DNA of 64,000 bases from Trichomonas vaginalis G3 (Eukaryota > Parabasalia > Trichomonadida > Trichomonadidae): NCBI RefSeq assembly GCF_026262505.1, contig NC_067207.1:6580252-6644251 (forward strand). Reading direction: 5' to 3'. Made by a program: the position numbers and the translations under genes. Numbering within the stretch: the first letter of the stretch is position 1; each line of letters begins with the position of its first letter. This document shows, piece after piece, positions 24,499 through 35,401 of the stretch. The notes below the pieces were generated by a model. That model saw nothing but the letters and a program-made list of their open reading frames with translations, had not been told where the DNA came from and ran no database searches.

Positions 24499-26376
24499 AT
24501 GATCAACCCTAAATTTCGGTGGATTCCATATTTAATATCCCAGTACTTTTGGCTAATTTTTGCCGCAATAATCATGGTTATTCCGATTATTATTCCATAC
24601 TCACGAAAAGTTAAAGCAATTACTCCAATTCCGAAAATTACAAACTGGAATTTATCAGAAGACCCAGTTATGTTTGCTCACTTAACAGATATACATATCA
24701 ACCATGTCGTTCCTGGACATTTGGATAACTTTAACTCAGCCAGAGACTGGATTGAAGACATTCAACCAGAATTTTTCGTTATTACAGGCGATTTATGTGA
24801 TAATTTCCCAGGCACAAAGTTCCCCAAGTACGGACATCAACAACCAGAAGATCACGAACTTTACAACAAATCGATTTCGAACTTAACAGTCAAAAACTTC
24901 ATCGATATACCAGGTAATCACGATGAATTCGGAGTCTTCGGCTATGATACACCTGCTCACAATTTCATCAAAGGCAGAAATCTTACAAAATCCGAGTTTT
25001 TAGTTTCTAAAAATGTTTATACATACCAGAACCAAAAGATTCATATAGTTAAGATCAATGCTTTCCATTGGCCATCAGCTCACCCTCCATTTGTATTCTT
25101 CCCGATATACAACCGCCAATTATTAGATCAAATTGAGCAAGAATTGATAGATGTCAAGGAAGAAGACGTTGTCATCTTCTTATCACATTACCCTGTTAAC
25201 CTCTTCGATGATGTCACATCTTCAAGTGGAAGAACACTCCCACAAATTGTTAAAACATCGAATTTTTCACAATATTTCATTTCCGGACATTTGCATCCAC
25301 AAAAAAGCTTTGTTCAACATCAAGGCGACAACTTAGAAGTTGTTGGAGCAGATCTTGCATATGATAACAACTTCGGAATGTTCTCTTTGGATCACAACAG
25401 ATTTGTTTACACAGATATCGAAAACAAAGAGAAAAAGTCAATTTTTGTCACTTCACCTGTCCCAACAAACCAAATTTCTGGACATACTCCTTTCTCTGAA
25501 CTCGATTCATACATAAGAATCAGAGCCTTTCAAGATAAAGAGCCAAATATAACAGTATCAGGAGATGTTTCAGGAAAAATGGAGTGCAGAAAATCAAACT
25601 CTAAAAAAGGTTTTGTTTGTTCACTTCACTTCACTTTTGACAAGCCAGGTGTTAAGCATATTAAATTTGATGGAGATTACACGGAAGAATTAGAATTTGT
25701 TGTTAACCAAACAATCGCAAGCAGAAGAGAAAAAGATTATGAAAATTCTCATTGGAAATATTGGATATTTGACATGGCTTTAATTTGGATTTTGTTAACA
25801 TTTATTGTTATTCCAACACCCCTTCCAAAGTCTATTGATGACCATGAAGATTGGGTTAATGGAGTTTCAAGTGAATCTCATTATTTGTATAGTTTTATTT
25901 TCTCACTTTTAATATTTAAGCATAGATTTAGTCATGTTAATTTACCTCTTAGAATATTCTTCATTGTTTTAGCTGTTTATCCTATTTTCATGCCAACAAC
26001 ATTCATCGAAATTGATGGACATGTCGGCATAATTTGGACATATGGTTTCGTTTGCGGAGGAGATGCTGTGAGAATATTATGGGGCCAGATTTATACTTTA
26101 TTGTTTAATTTGTTAGTTATAATGCCAGGTACATATTTGGCATCATCACTTGCTATTAACAATCCTTTCGTTTTATTCCCATTCCTTGTTGATATGATTT
26201 TTGTTATTATTTGCATCGGAATTCATATCAAAGTTTTGATTAGAAATCTGTCTGAATCAGCAGGCATATTGAGAATGGTTTTGTCACCAGCATTCGTCTT
26301 CATTCCAATTGCCTCCTATGTTTGGATAATTGTGGACAAGTTTATGTCAAAACGCGCATCTTATGAGAATCTTTAA
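24499..26376 (+). CDS. TMEM62-like transmembrane metallophosphoesterase, 625 aa
   Basis: Starts at the ATG at 24499. Residues 12-34 are a signal anchor. The calcineurin-like phosphoesterase core follows with its five metal-binding blocks: TDIHIN (D64, H66), TGDLCD (D98), PGNHDE (N140, H141), LSHYP near 230 and GHLHP near 265. After a beta-rich domain (about 330-410) there are at least five more membrane spans to the C-terminus. This is the layout of TMEM62-type proteins, whose catalytic domain faces the lumen or outside. All metal ligands are present, so activity is likely; the substrate is unknown. Confidence 0.85.
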   Translation: MINPKFRWIPYLISQYFWLIFAAIIMVIPIIIPYSRKVKAITPIPKITNWNLSEDPVMFAHLTDIHINHVVPGHLDNFNSARDWIEDIQPEFFVITGDLCDNFPGTKFPKYGHQQPEDHELYNKSISNLTVKNFIDIPGNHDEFGVFGYDTPAHNFIKGRNLTKSEFLVSKNVYTYQNQKIHIVKINAFHWPSAHPPFVFFPIYNRQLLDQIEQELIDVKEEDVVIFLSHYPVNLFDDVTSSSGRTLPQIVKTSNFSQYFISGHLHPQKSFVQHQGDNLEVVGADLAYDNNFGMFSLDHNRFVYTDIENKEKKSIFVTSPVPTNQISGHTPFSELDSYIRIRAFQDKEPNITVSGDVSGKMECRKSNSKKGFVCSLHFTFDKPGVKHIKFDGDYTEELEFVVNQTIASRREKDYENSHWKYWIFDMALIWILLTFIVIPTPLPKSIDDHEDWVNGVSSESHYLYSFIFSLLIFKHRFSHVNLPLRIFFIVLAVYPIFMPTTFIEIDGHVGIIWTYGFVCGGDAVRILWGQIYTLLFNLLVIMPGTYLASSLAINNPFVLFPFLVDMIFVIICIGIHIKVLIRNLSESAGILRMVLSPAFVFIPIASYVWIIVDKFMSKRASYENL

Positions 26377-27601
26377 AATTTGAAATAAAAATTTATCCTT
26401 ATGTTAATGCATTTATTCTCTAATAATCCTTATTTATAACTTTTACTAAGTTATATTTAATAGTTTCAATAAATTATTGCGAAATATTCATAATTAAGGT
26501 ATTTTATGTGCCAAAATGATCAATCTACCTACACCATGTTATATATTTATAACTCATGATATTTTCATTTCATTAAGACATTTAGAAATATAGAATTGAA
26601 GCAATTTCTTGTACATGAATTGATATGTAATTTATGATCCGATTTTCATGATCCAACAAGTTTGTATAAAAGTATGGGAGCTAGAGGGTTGGTTTGAAAT
26701 GAAATTGAAATTCAAAAAAATATACATTTAGCAAATACTCCCCGATTATATAGAATACATATGACTAAACTATATACAAACGATACGTACATTGATAAAC
26801 ACAATTTCACGCAGTTTTTGGTAAAAAATTTAATTGGTTCACAGATTTTACAAGATGAATCAAAAAGGAATGGACCAAAGCTTGTTCCGATCTTTCTGGA
26901 TATCATTCCCTTCATTGGAAAAAAGAACACATGGAATGTATAGTTGCATGTTTTGAGACGAGTAGGTGCCAAAAGTGCTTACTCTTAAACAACCGTCGGA
27001 TTTCCGGGTGAAATCGTGACACACTTTCGTCTTTCGTAGGCAGTGGTGGTTGTTACAAAAGGTAACTTCGAATGTAGCGTGAAATCTGCAAAAAAAATTC
27101 TGAAATTTGAATGGAGAACATAAAAATTGAATAGTTTACGTCAATAAAAAAGAGAAAAATGAAGCCAATGTGTCTCGAACCTAGGACTTAGAGCAGCAAT
27201 CCCACTGTTTATAACATTACACTACATGCATCTCTCACCTCAGTGAATGAGATAAACTATATGATAACTTTTTCCCCATTATATTCTTGTGGAAAAGTGA
27301 CAAATAGCAACTTTGACCCTCTCTCGTTTTGAGACCTTTACGTTTAGCAAAAGACTGCTTGCCTTATTTGATTTGGAAATTTATTGAAAAATCTGGATTA
27401 GTATCATGTTGCTCCTTATTAATCTGCAAACAATTTAATCGGAAAAAAGATTGCAATCGAACGATATACGTAAAAAATTGAAGGAGAAAAACCGTCGGAT
27501 TTCATCAAAAGTTGACATGTGGATTCCAAATTTAATTCTCACACATCCAACAATAATTTCTTATGTAAAAATTTCATTTATTTTTTGAATACCTCTTCAA
27601 A
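26377..27601. other. Intergenic, with short repeats and a tRNA-like scrap
   Basis: No supported gene. ACCGTCGGATTT occurs twice (about 26993 and 27491). A stretch at about 27170-27240, read on the minus strand, resembles tRNA A- and B-box sequence but does not fold. A GGAAAAGTGACAAAT motif is at about 27293. TCATTTATTTTTTG lies 30 bases before the next ATG. Confidence 0.5.
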
Positions 27602-28360
27602 ATGATGAATGAGCAGGATAGCACTGCCCAATCATCATTTGTAGGGGATATCAACGATCTTTTTCATGATAGGAGGCTTAGCGACTTGCTTCCTGCAGAT
27701 TTCATTAGACAGATTGGTTTTGATCCAGATCAATACATTTTTCAAACAACTCCTCAATCAAGAATGCGAAGGCGTCGTACTGAGCCCACACTAACTTTAT
27801 TCGACCCTGCACCTGTACCTTCAAGGAGAAGATCTGAAGTTTCAGATATCATGTATGGACAAATGCAGATGCAACAAAACCAAGCATTACTATCTCAGTT
27901 ACAGCAAATATCATCAAATACGCGCATATTTTGCTACGAAGTTAAACTTTCAGATTTTATTATCCATGCTTACTCTTTCCAGCAGCTTAATTGGGAAAAA
28001 GGTGCTGGCATATTTATTAGAGATGGCCGATATTTACGCTATGGACAAATTACGAAAAATTTGCAAATAAAGGATTGTGATCCTGCTGCCCTTCAAATTG
28101 TTGGCCAAGATATCAAAGGCGCAGTTGGCGATTTTATATTTGGTGTCAACCAAATTGCACAAAAACTAATCCCGAATTTAATTTTGCAGTCTAAAGCTGC
28201 AGTTCAATTTATCTCTGCTGAAATTGTTTCGTACCAGGCGCGGTCTTTAATTAGGGTCAAAGTTACTAACGCTGACGATCCTAATCTTTTATATGTAATG
28301 CAAAAACTAATATATATCTTTGGAACCCCTGTTGAAGTGTATGATGACCTGAGTGCATGA
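27602..28360 (+). CDS. Conserved-looking hypothetical protein, 252 aa
   Basis: Starts at the first of two ATG codons at 27602. Residues 1-100 are polar, with basic and Pro/Ser motifs that look like kinase or 14-3-3 sites (SRMRRRRTEPTLT, SRRRSEVSD) and a Gln/Met run (GQMQMQQNQ). Residues 108-250 appear globular, alternating strands and helices (FIIHAYSFQQLNWEKGAGIFIRDGRYL, ending YIFGTPVEVYDDLSA). No family recognised. The frame is clean, codon use matches the neighbours, and there is a TCATTT initiator-like site about 30 bases before the ATG. Confidence 0.75.
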   Translation: MMNEQDSTAQSSFVGDINDLFHDRRLSDLLPADFIRQIGFDPDQYIFQTTPQSRMRRRRTEPTLTLFDPAPVPSRRRSEVSDIMYGQMQMQQNQALLSQLQQISSNTRIFCYEVKLSDFIIHAYSFQQLNWEKGAGIFIRDGRYLRYGQITKNLQIKDCDPAALQIVGQDIKGAVGDFIFGVNQIAQKLIPNLILQSKAAVQFISAEIVSYQARSLIRVKVTNADDPNLLYVMQKLIYIFGTPVEVYDDLSA

Positions 28361-28657
28361 GTTCCCGCTAACCATTTTTCTATCCATTCTTTTAAACCAT
28401 TTCTTTCTATTCTTATTTCTTCTTATTTTTGGATATCTCCACCATAATTCTCCAAACCCTAAGCGGCATGTTCTAAGTATTGTCATCAGATGATTTATAA
28501 GTTTTTATCAAAGCAATTGATTTTCAAAACTTTGGAATTTACATGATTTATTTTAATTACAAGTAGCTAAACAGATAAAGATACATAATATGCAATATAA
28601 CGAATAACACAACGATTTTATTTTCATCCTTTTTTTACTGTCAAAGTTGTATCTCGA

Positions 28658-31600
28658 ATGGAACGAGGAAGGCATTCATCCTCCTTCGATAGTTCCGTTT
28701 GGATATCGACACTATCACCAGATACAGTCAATTATTATATCATGTATGCAGATACATTGATAGAACAATGCGAAGAACCAATCTTCGAAGTATCTATCAT
28801 AAAATTCAAAGATTTTGTCGAAAAAGAATATCAAATTCGATACGAAGCGTGCGAAGAGCAAGAATTTCTTAATAATATATTCGAAGAACTCTTCGTCAAA
28901 AATTCAGAAAGAATTAAAACTCTTACGACATTAAAACTATGCGAAGCAATTATAGAAATCGATTTAGGCAGTAAAGTAACGAAGGCTAGCCGTATTGCAC
29001 AAGAAATTGGAACTTTAAAACCAACAGATGATCCAAAAGTCTTTAACTCTCTTAGAAACATTTTACGATGGATGAATAAAATTCTTAGGGTATCTATACA
29101 GTTAGTTATTGAGCCATTGATCGATTCAATTTGGCATTGGAATGATTCTAACGATAGAGTTGCTCTTCTTGGCTCATTTATGCTATTCTCTTTGCTCTAT
29201 GAATTATTTCCATTTTGCTTCGCTTCTCATGCAAGAAACATTGTCGAAACTTTTATTCACGGAATACAAACAGAATTTGAAGACGTAAGATCATACGCGC
29301 AACAATCTCTTCAGCTGTTAAAGAAGGATACGATATCAGGCGAAAAATGCATTAATTTATTGGTTACTTACATTCATAAAGTTGTATGCGAAGCTCATCC
29401 AGAAGAAATATACGCATTGCACGAATTTATCGATATACTGTATTCTTTCAAGCCAGAAAATCAATTTTTCGTTGAATCAAAAGAATTACCTTTTAATTTC
29501 CTCAAAAGCACGGATAAAATACAGAGACTAGCTGGATTAATACAAACAACGTTCATGCTTGGCATCGAACCTAATTATTATAATTCTTTTACTTACGAAA
29601 AGGTATTAAATTGCATTTTACCAATGCTTAAGAAAAGATCGCTGGTACAAGGCCAGGGAAGTATTTTCTTAGGAAAGATCGTATTCCAAAGGGAAGGGAA
29701 GTTTTCTGAATCCGAGAAAACGATTTTGAATTCAATGAAGCCATTTATCTTCAAATTTCTGAGCTGTCCTCCATGCGCTTTTGCTTATCTATCGTTACTT
29801 ACTACGAACATCAAAAAGTTCAGGAAAAATCTTTTAGAAATTTTCAAATTATCGATTTCCTCTTTAATGATCGACGGACTTATCGAATTAACTCAAATAT
29901 TTCCAACAGAAACAGAGTTTATCCATCAACAATTCATCCAATACGCAAACGGAATCTTATTTAATCGAAATTACACTCCACAACAGATTATTCTCATTTT
30001 TGACGCACTCTCCAGGCTCGATATGGAGAAAGTACTACCTCTAGAACTCATTTTACAATATTCAATGTTTATGATGAATCCAAATCTCGAAATCAGGACA
30101 CAAGCGGCCAATTTCATTATCAAATGCCATAACTACAATCCAACAGAAGACACAGCAATAAGAATTATTACTTCAATTTCAAGAGAAAATGATCATAAGT
30201 TATGTCAGAGAATGATTACACAAATGGTGAAACTTCCTGTCGCCCAATCGATACTACCTTGCTTACAGACCTTGTTCGTCATCAGTTCCAAGCGAGTTAA
30301 GACAGAAGTTTTCAATTATTGTGTAAAATTTATTGAAAATCCAGCCGGATTGATACTTTTGAACGAGTATTTATCAGAAGAATTGAATAATCTACAGAAT
30401 GAAGGCTCTGATCGTAAGAAAATCGCTACAACATTTTTATCTTTATTTGATTTGACGAAAAACGAAGATCCTGTTGTTTCAAAGAACGCCAAGATGATAC
30501 TTATGCCATTCTTAGACCATTTATATGATATTTTATGCTCAATCCAAGGAAAAATCAACAATTACGAATTAAGAATCCTAACTTACATAATTCAGCTTTC
30601 TCCACAGAATTTAGACATTGACAGACTCACACCAATACTCAAGGAGTGCATAAATGTCTCTTATTCGATAAAACACCTCACAATTGGATTGAAATTAATT
30701 TATACAATTTTATTTTACACGGGAATGAAAGATTCAATATCTTCACGTGATATACTCCCTCAATTGATATCAATTTCAATGATGTCCACTACAACTTCCG
30801 AAATTCACTATTTATTATTGAAAATTTTCTCTTTGTATGGACCAATTGCCCCTAATATCATTAACTCTATCTCAAACACTAACATGGAGCAGCGTCTTCG
30901 TAAGGAATTGTCTCCTTTTAAGTACGTTGCCTCTTCATCTGAAACAGATCCATTAGAATCTATTGTAGACGCTTCATTTTCGATCGCTATAACATGTATC
31001 GTCAATCTTTTGTCCGATGAATCCCTTGTAACATTGCATTCTCCAAGTATTGAAGCATTAATGACAATACTCAAGTCAGGACACAAATTTTCGGATTACG
31101 CAAAGGACCAATTGATCAATTGCGTTGAAAATACTATATTACATTCAAACTTAACGACAATTTCAATTTTTATTTCAAATATCTCAATTATTTCTAATGC
31201 TTTGAAGGATTCTTTCAAGTCAGTTATTCCTGTTTTGGTCAAATTCATCTGTCAGAGATGGAAACAAATCGATTCTTTACAACTTATTCAATTATTTCAT
31301 ATAATGATGCAAAATTACAGAGAAACAGTCACACCATTCATTCCTTCAATCGCAGATCTCTTTGTCGACGAGTTTGACAACAAATCTCCATTGATTATTC
31401 AAAGAATTGTTGATATTATTTTATCATTCGGTCCTTCTGTTAATGATGTCGCTCATATTGTGTTCCCACCCATCTTAACATGGCTATACAATAACGCAAC
31501 AGACACAAAATCATGCAATTACGTTCTCCAAGATATAGTTTATATTTTAATCGACAGTCATTGCGAATCCTACAATGCAATGATCATCCAAACCCTTATA

Positions 31601-34600
31601 AACATTGCCAGTGTCAATCCTGCCCTCAAAGACAAGTCCATTCTCGTATTAGTGGCAATTGCCATAAACGTTGGCCGTCAGTTTTTACTTTACATTCCAG
31701 CTTTACATGACACTTTTGACATACGATCAAATCCTGTCATGATGAAAATTTTACCATATTTAGAAGAAGGATTTGAGTATACACAAGATATTCTCAATTT
31801 TGGTAAAGCTTCTACGCGAAAAACTTTGAATGCGAACCCAACTATGTTTAGAGAGTTCGCAATGACTAAATCCTTTTCGCAGAGTAACTACCAAGTCATC
31901 CTCAAGCTCCCTTCCACACAGTTCTCAGAGAATGACTGGACATCTTGGAGTAATGACACATTTATGAGAATCGTTCACGCATCAGTCTCAGAAGCTATCA
32001 CAGCATGCGAGATACTCATCCAGAAGTATCCTCCCCTAAGAGAAGTCTTCTTCTCCCTCTCAATCGCTATGAATTACGTAAAGGAAATGGATGAAAAAGT
32101 GACAACCATGTCAACCGTCCTTAAAACATTTTTTGCATCAGAAACAACTCCTCAATCTCTAAGCTCTATTTTCCTTTCGGCTGTCGAAATTATAGAAGTT
32201 GCCGGGTTATATATCCCGGTTCCGCTAAATTTAGTGTCAAATCAAGCTATAAAAGCCGGTAGATTCAGCCAAGGTTTGAGAGCATTGGAGAAACTGTACG
32301 AAAATGGCGATAGAGAAGTCCTAGGCCAATTAATGAGATATAATAGAATTTTATCTCATCCATTCACGTATTATAACGAGAGTAATCAAACGCTTGATAT
32401 TGATAACCTCAAGAAATGGTCGAAAGAGTCGAATTCTTCTGATAATTTCACTCTTCACGACTTAAGCGACTCGGATAACATCTTTTCCATCAAGAATCCA
32501 CACTTATTCTCCCAATTGAAGTTCAAGGAGCTCCTCGAGTCCACTCCAAAGGACTCAGTTCACCACGCGAGCGCTCTTTGGGGACTTTTCGAGATGGAAG
32601 ATTTTGCAAAAACCGCCAAAAAATTACAAACCGATGATATCGATAGTTTGTTTTACAGAGCTGTTTATTGTGTCCTTCAAGAACAAACAGCCAAAGCAAA
32701 AGAAATTATCGAAAGAGTACAACACGCCTGTGCAGACAAAATTATTCCAACTTTGTTCCATGATTACAACCGTGGTTTCCACAATTTCTCTCTTCTTACG
32801 AGGTTCTCTGAACTTGAAGAGATCATCTACTACCACGAACTCGAACAACTCAGGTTTAATTCCCCTGAACTCAAATCAAAATTGGACCCATTCATGAAAA
32901 TGATCGTAAATAAGTGGCAAAACCGTTTTAATTATTATGCGGAAGATTTGAATGTTTTACAGACGAGTTTACAGATCCATTCATTGATATTCAAAGACGA
33001 GGACACACATCTACAATGGAAGAGATTGTTACAAAGTTCTTTGGACCAAAAATACATAGAATATTGTGAAAATCTTTTGCCAAAATTGGTGACGGTTTTG
33101 ACACCAACAGAAGACAGTTTTTACTGTGCACAAGTGAACTACGCCAAAGATAACAACATAAAGTACAATGATATCGACTTGAGCCAAGAAACAGATCCGA
33201 CAGTCATCTCTTCCGTTGAAAGTAAAATCGGAGGATGGTTGGTGAAAAGTGGCAGAATTACTGAAGGAAGACAACATATTTTCCACGCGAAAAACGTGAA
33301 CCAAAACGATCCATTGATCTGGAAACAGTGGGCCATGGTAAATAACTTAATTTATTTATCATATCACGATGAAGAAGCGAACTACAACTCTTTCGAAGCG
33401 AGTTTGAAAGGTTTGGAATTGACAAGAGATGATCATGTGAGTTTTTTGTTGAGAATACAGAATATTCTGTTCAAAGACAGTGATGACAAAATCTACAAGA
33501 CATTTATTGATCATTATAAGAATATACAAACACATAAATGGTTGATAATTCTCCAACAAATGATTGTTCACTCGAATTCTGACAATGAAAATCTAAAATG
33601 CATCATTGAGAACTTATTGATTGATTGCAGTAATAAACATCCACACGCAATACTCCAGGCAATCATTTCGTACGTCTTGAATCTCGAAAAAGCAAATAAA
33701 TTGTTGAAAACGGTTTACGATCATATTTCCTTCAATTTTCCGGAATTGACGAGAGATACATTTATGATGTGCAAGGAATTCGGAAAGATGGCAATCGTGT
33801 GGGCAGAGAAATACCAGAGATTGACAAATACGATTTTGGAATCTTACGCAAATAAAAATTTGGAAAAGTGCCAGAAAAAATTGAAAAAGGTTTTCAATTT
33901 TCTCGACAAAAAACCACAAAACTTTTACGAGGTTAGTTTCATTCGTAACTTCGGACATCAACTGATGCAATCCCGTAATTGGATGGAGAATTATTTGGAG
34001 TCAAAAGACCAAATGCATTTTGAAAATGTCATTTCGTCACTTTTATTCGATGACAAACAATTGGATAAGAGTATTCCACTTCCTCGTTGTGTTATGTTGA
34101 AAGATTTCAGTAAATACTTGGATTCTGCTGTTGATCTGCACATGGTCATGCCTGGAACATATGATCCAGAGAAGAATAATTCGAATGAATACATTCAGTC
34201 AATTTCGAAAGAAGTTGCAATTTTGAACAACAAAAACAGAAGAAGATTGTTGAATTTCGTGTCAAATACAGGTCGCCATCACTTGTATTCTCTTGGTAAT
34301 GATGTTTGCCCGAGATTGGACGTAAACATCATGCACTTGTTTAATTTGATAAATTCAATAATCGACCATTCAACGACGGTTTTTTCAACAAAAGTTTCAA
34401 TGACAACTTTTCATGTTTTGCCAATTAAGAAGAGGATTGGATTGATTGGATGGATTCCGCAATCAGAAACACTCCTTAGAGCTGTCTCTACATTCAGGCA
34501 GAGACACAACATCAAAGTTAACACGGAATACTTGAAATACCTCAAAAGATTGAACAAAATTGATGATTTCGAAGAAACAAAAAGTGACAATGAAAGTAAG

Positions 34601-35401
34601 AAACTTAAAAAGAATTCAGCAACGAATTCTTCATCTGTTTTCGATCCAAGAGGCTTCATGACAAGATCTCAATCACAAAATTTGTTGAAGGTTTCTAAAC
34701 AAAAAGTGACAGAAGACGATACAATTATCAAACTTGAGCGAAAGATTTGTTACGAGGATATCTCTGATGAAGACAAATTATATGCGTTTAATGAAAGTAT
34801 GAAAACAACAAAAGGTGACGATGTCAAAAAACTTTTGTTGATAAACGCGAATTCTTCGAAAGATTGGATCACGAGAAGAGTTGAATTCACTGTTTCCCTT
34901 GCTATTGGCTCTGTTGTTGGCTACGTCATCTTCCTTGGAAACAGAAATCCAAGTAATATCCTGATGAACATCAATTCCGCGAGAATTTCTCACATCAATT
35001 TCAGTTCCGCTCTTTCTACGATAAAAGAAGAAATTTGTGCGGACAGCGGAAAGCAGATGCCATTTAGATTGACAAGAATGTTCATTAATGCATTGGAATT
35101 GTCTAAAACAGAAGGATCTTTCCAACATATCAGTGAAGCAATTCTTTCTTTGCTTCAGCAAAACAAAGAAGATATTTTGTCAATTTTGGAAATTTTTGTA
35201 AAAGATCCAAGTTTGATCTCAAGGAAATCAGGAACAAACATCGAGGAATACATATCCGGCGTAGAGAAGAAGTTAGATGGCTATGAATACCCAAGTAAGA
35301 AGAAGCTTTCCGTAACAAGCCAAATTAACAAATTAATTAGACAGGCAACAAATACAAAGAACATCTGTTCGATGCCAAAATATTGGAATCCTTGGTGGTA
35401 A
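28658..35401 (+). CDS. TOR-family PIKK lacking catalytic residues (pseudokinase), 2247 aa
   Basis: A single frame from the ATG at 28658. Residues 1-1150 are HEAT-type helices, about 1200-1680 a FAT domain, 1700-1800 an FRB-like helical bundle, about 1800-2190 the PI3K-like kinase domain, and the last 30 residues a FATC tail (INKLIRQATNTKNICSMPKY, ending WW). The kinase N-lobe keeps MPGTYDP and LIGWIP as in TOR. The ATP lysine position is Gly1880, the catalytic loop GDRHPSN reads GNRNPSN (N2095, N2097) and the DFG Asp is Asn2114. So it is TOR-like but should not transfer phosphate. There is an extra 60-residue Ser/Lys-rich insert near 1970-2030. The size is near that of normal TOR. Confidence 0.85.
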   Translation: MERGRHSSSFDSSVWISTLSPDTVNYYIMYADTLIEQCEEPIFEVSIIKFKDFVEKEYQIRYEACEEQEFLNNIFEELFVKNSERIKTLTTLKLCEAIIEIDLGSKVTKASRIAQEIGTLKPTDDPKVFNSLRNILRWMNKILRVSIQLVIEPLIDSIWHWNDSNDRVALLGSFMLFSLLYELFPFCFASHARNIVETFIHGIQTEFEDVRSYAQQSLQLLKKDTISGEKCINLLVTYIHKVVCEAHPEEIYALHEFIDILYSFKPENQFFVESKELPFNFLKSTDKIQRLAGLIQTTFMLGIEPNYYNSFTYEKVLNCILPMLKKRSLVQGQGSIFLGKIVFQREGKFSESEKTILNSMKPFIFKFLSCPPCAFAYLSLLTTNIKKFRKNLLEIFKLSISSLMIDGLIELTQIFPTETEFIHQQFIQYANGILFNRNYTPQQIILIFDALSRLDMEKVLPLELILQYSMFMMNPNLEIRTQAANFIIKCHNYNPTEDTAIRIITSISRENDHKLCQRMITQMVKLPVAQSILPCLQTLFVISSKRVKTEVFNYCVKFIENPAGLILLNEYLSEELNNLQNEGSDRKKIATTFLSLFDLTKNEDPVVSKNAKMILMPFLDHLYDILCSIQGKINNYELRILTYIIQLSPQNLDIDRLTPILKECINVSYSIKHLTIGLKLIYTILFYTGMKDSISSRDILPQLISISMMSTTTSEIHYLLLKIFSLYGPIAPNIINSISNTNMEQRLRKELSPFKYVASSSETDPLESIVDASFSIAITCIVNLLSDESLVTLHSPSIEALMTILKSGHKFSDYAKDQLINCVENTILHSNLTTISIFISNISIISNALKDSFKSVIPVLVKFICQRWKQIDSLQLIQLFHIMMQNYRETVTPFIPSIADLFVDEFDNKSPLIIQRIVDIILSFGPSVNDVAHIVFPPILTWLYNNATDTKSCNYVLQDIVYILIDSHCESYNAMIIQTLINIASVNPALKDKSILVLVAIAINVGRQFLLYIPALHDTFDIRSNPVMMKILPYLEEGFEYTQDILNFGKASTRKTLNANPTMFREFAMTKSFSQSNYQVILKLPSTQFSENDWTSWSNDTFMRIVHASVSEAITACEILIQKYPPLREVFFSLSIAMNYVKEMDEKVTTMSTVLKTFFASETTPQSLSSIFLSAVEIIEVAGLYIPVPLNLVSNQAIKAGRFSQGLRALEKLYENGDREVLGQLMRYNRILSHPFTYYNESNQTLDIDNLKKWSKESNSSDNFTLHDLSDSDNIFSIKNPHLFSQLKFKELLESTPKDSVHHASALWGLFEMEDFAKTAKKLQTDDIDSLFYRAVYCVLQEQTAKAKEIIERVQHACADKIIPTLFHDYNRGFHNFSLLTRFSELEEIIYYHELEQLRFNSPELKSKLDPFMKMIVNKWQNRFNYYAEDLNVLQTSLQIHSLIFKDEDTHLQWKRLLQSSLDQKYIEYCENLLPKLVTVLTPTEDSFYCAQVNYAKDNNIKYNDIDLSQETDPTVISSVESKIGGWLVKSGRITEGRQHIFHAKNVNQNDPLIWKQWAMVNNLIYLSYHDEEANYNSFEASLKGLELTRDDHVSFLLRIQNILFKDSDDKIYKTFIDHYKNIQTHKWLIILQQMIVHSNSDNENLKCIIENLLIDCSNKHPHAILQAIISYVLNLEKANKLLKTVYDHISFNFPELTRDTFMMCKEFGKMAIVWAEKYQRLTNTILESYANKNLEKCQKKLKKVFNFLDKKPQNFYEVSFIRNFGHQLMQSRNWMENYLESKDQMHFENVISSLLFDDKQLDKSIPLPRCVMLKDFSKYLDSAVDLHMVMPGTYDPEKNNSNEYIQSISKEVAILNNKNRRRLLNFVSNTGRHHLYSLGNDVCPRLDVNIMHLFNLINSIIDHSTTVFSTKVSMTTFHVLPIKKRIGLIGWIPQSETLLRAVSTFRQRHNIKVNTEYLKYLKRLNKIDDFEETKSDNESKKLKKNSATNSSSVFDPRGFMTRSQSQNLLKVSKQKVTEDDTIIKLERKICYEDISDEDKLYAFNESMKTTKGDDVKKLLLINANSSKDWITRRVEFTVSLAIGSVVGYVIFLGNRNPSNILMNINSARISHINFSSALSTIKEEICADSGKQMPFRLTRMFINALELSKTEGSFQHISEAILSLLQQNKEDILSILEIFVKDPSLISRKSGTNIEEYISGVEKKLDGYEYPSKKKLSVTSQINKLIRQATNTKNICSMPKYWNPWW

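Noticed and set aside
27170-27240. tRNA gene on the minus strand
   Set aside because: A-box-like TAGTGTAATG and B-box-like GGTTCGAGAC are present, but the T stem, D stem and acceptor do not pair and no proper anticodon loop forms. At best a remnant.
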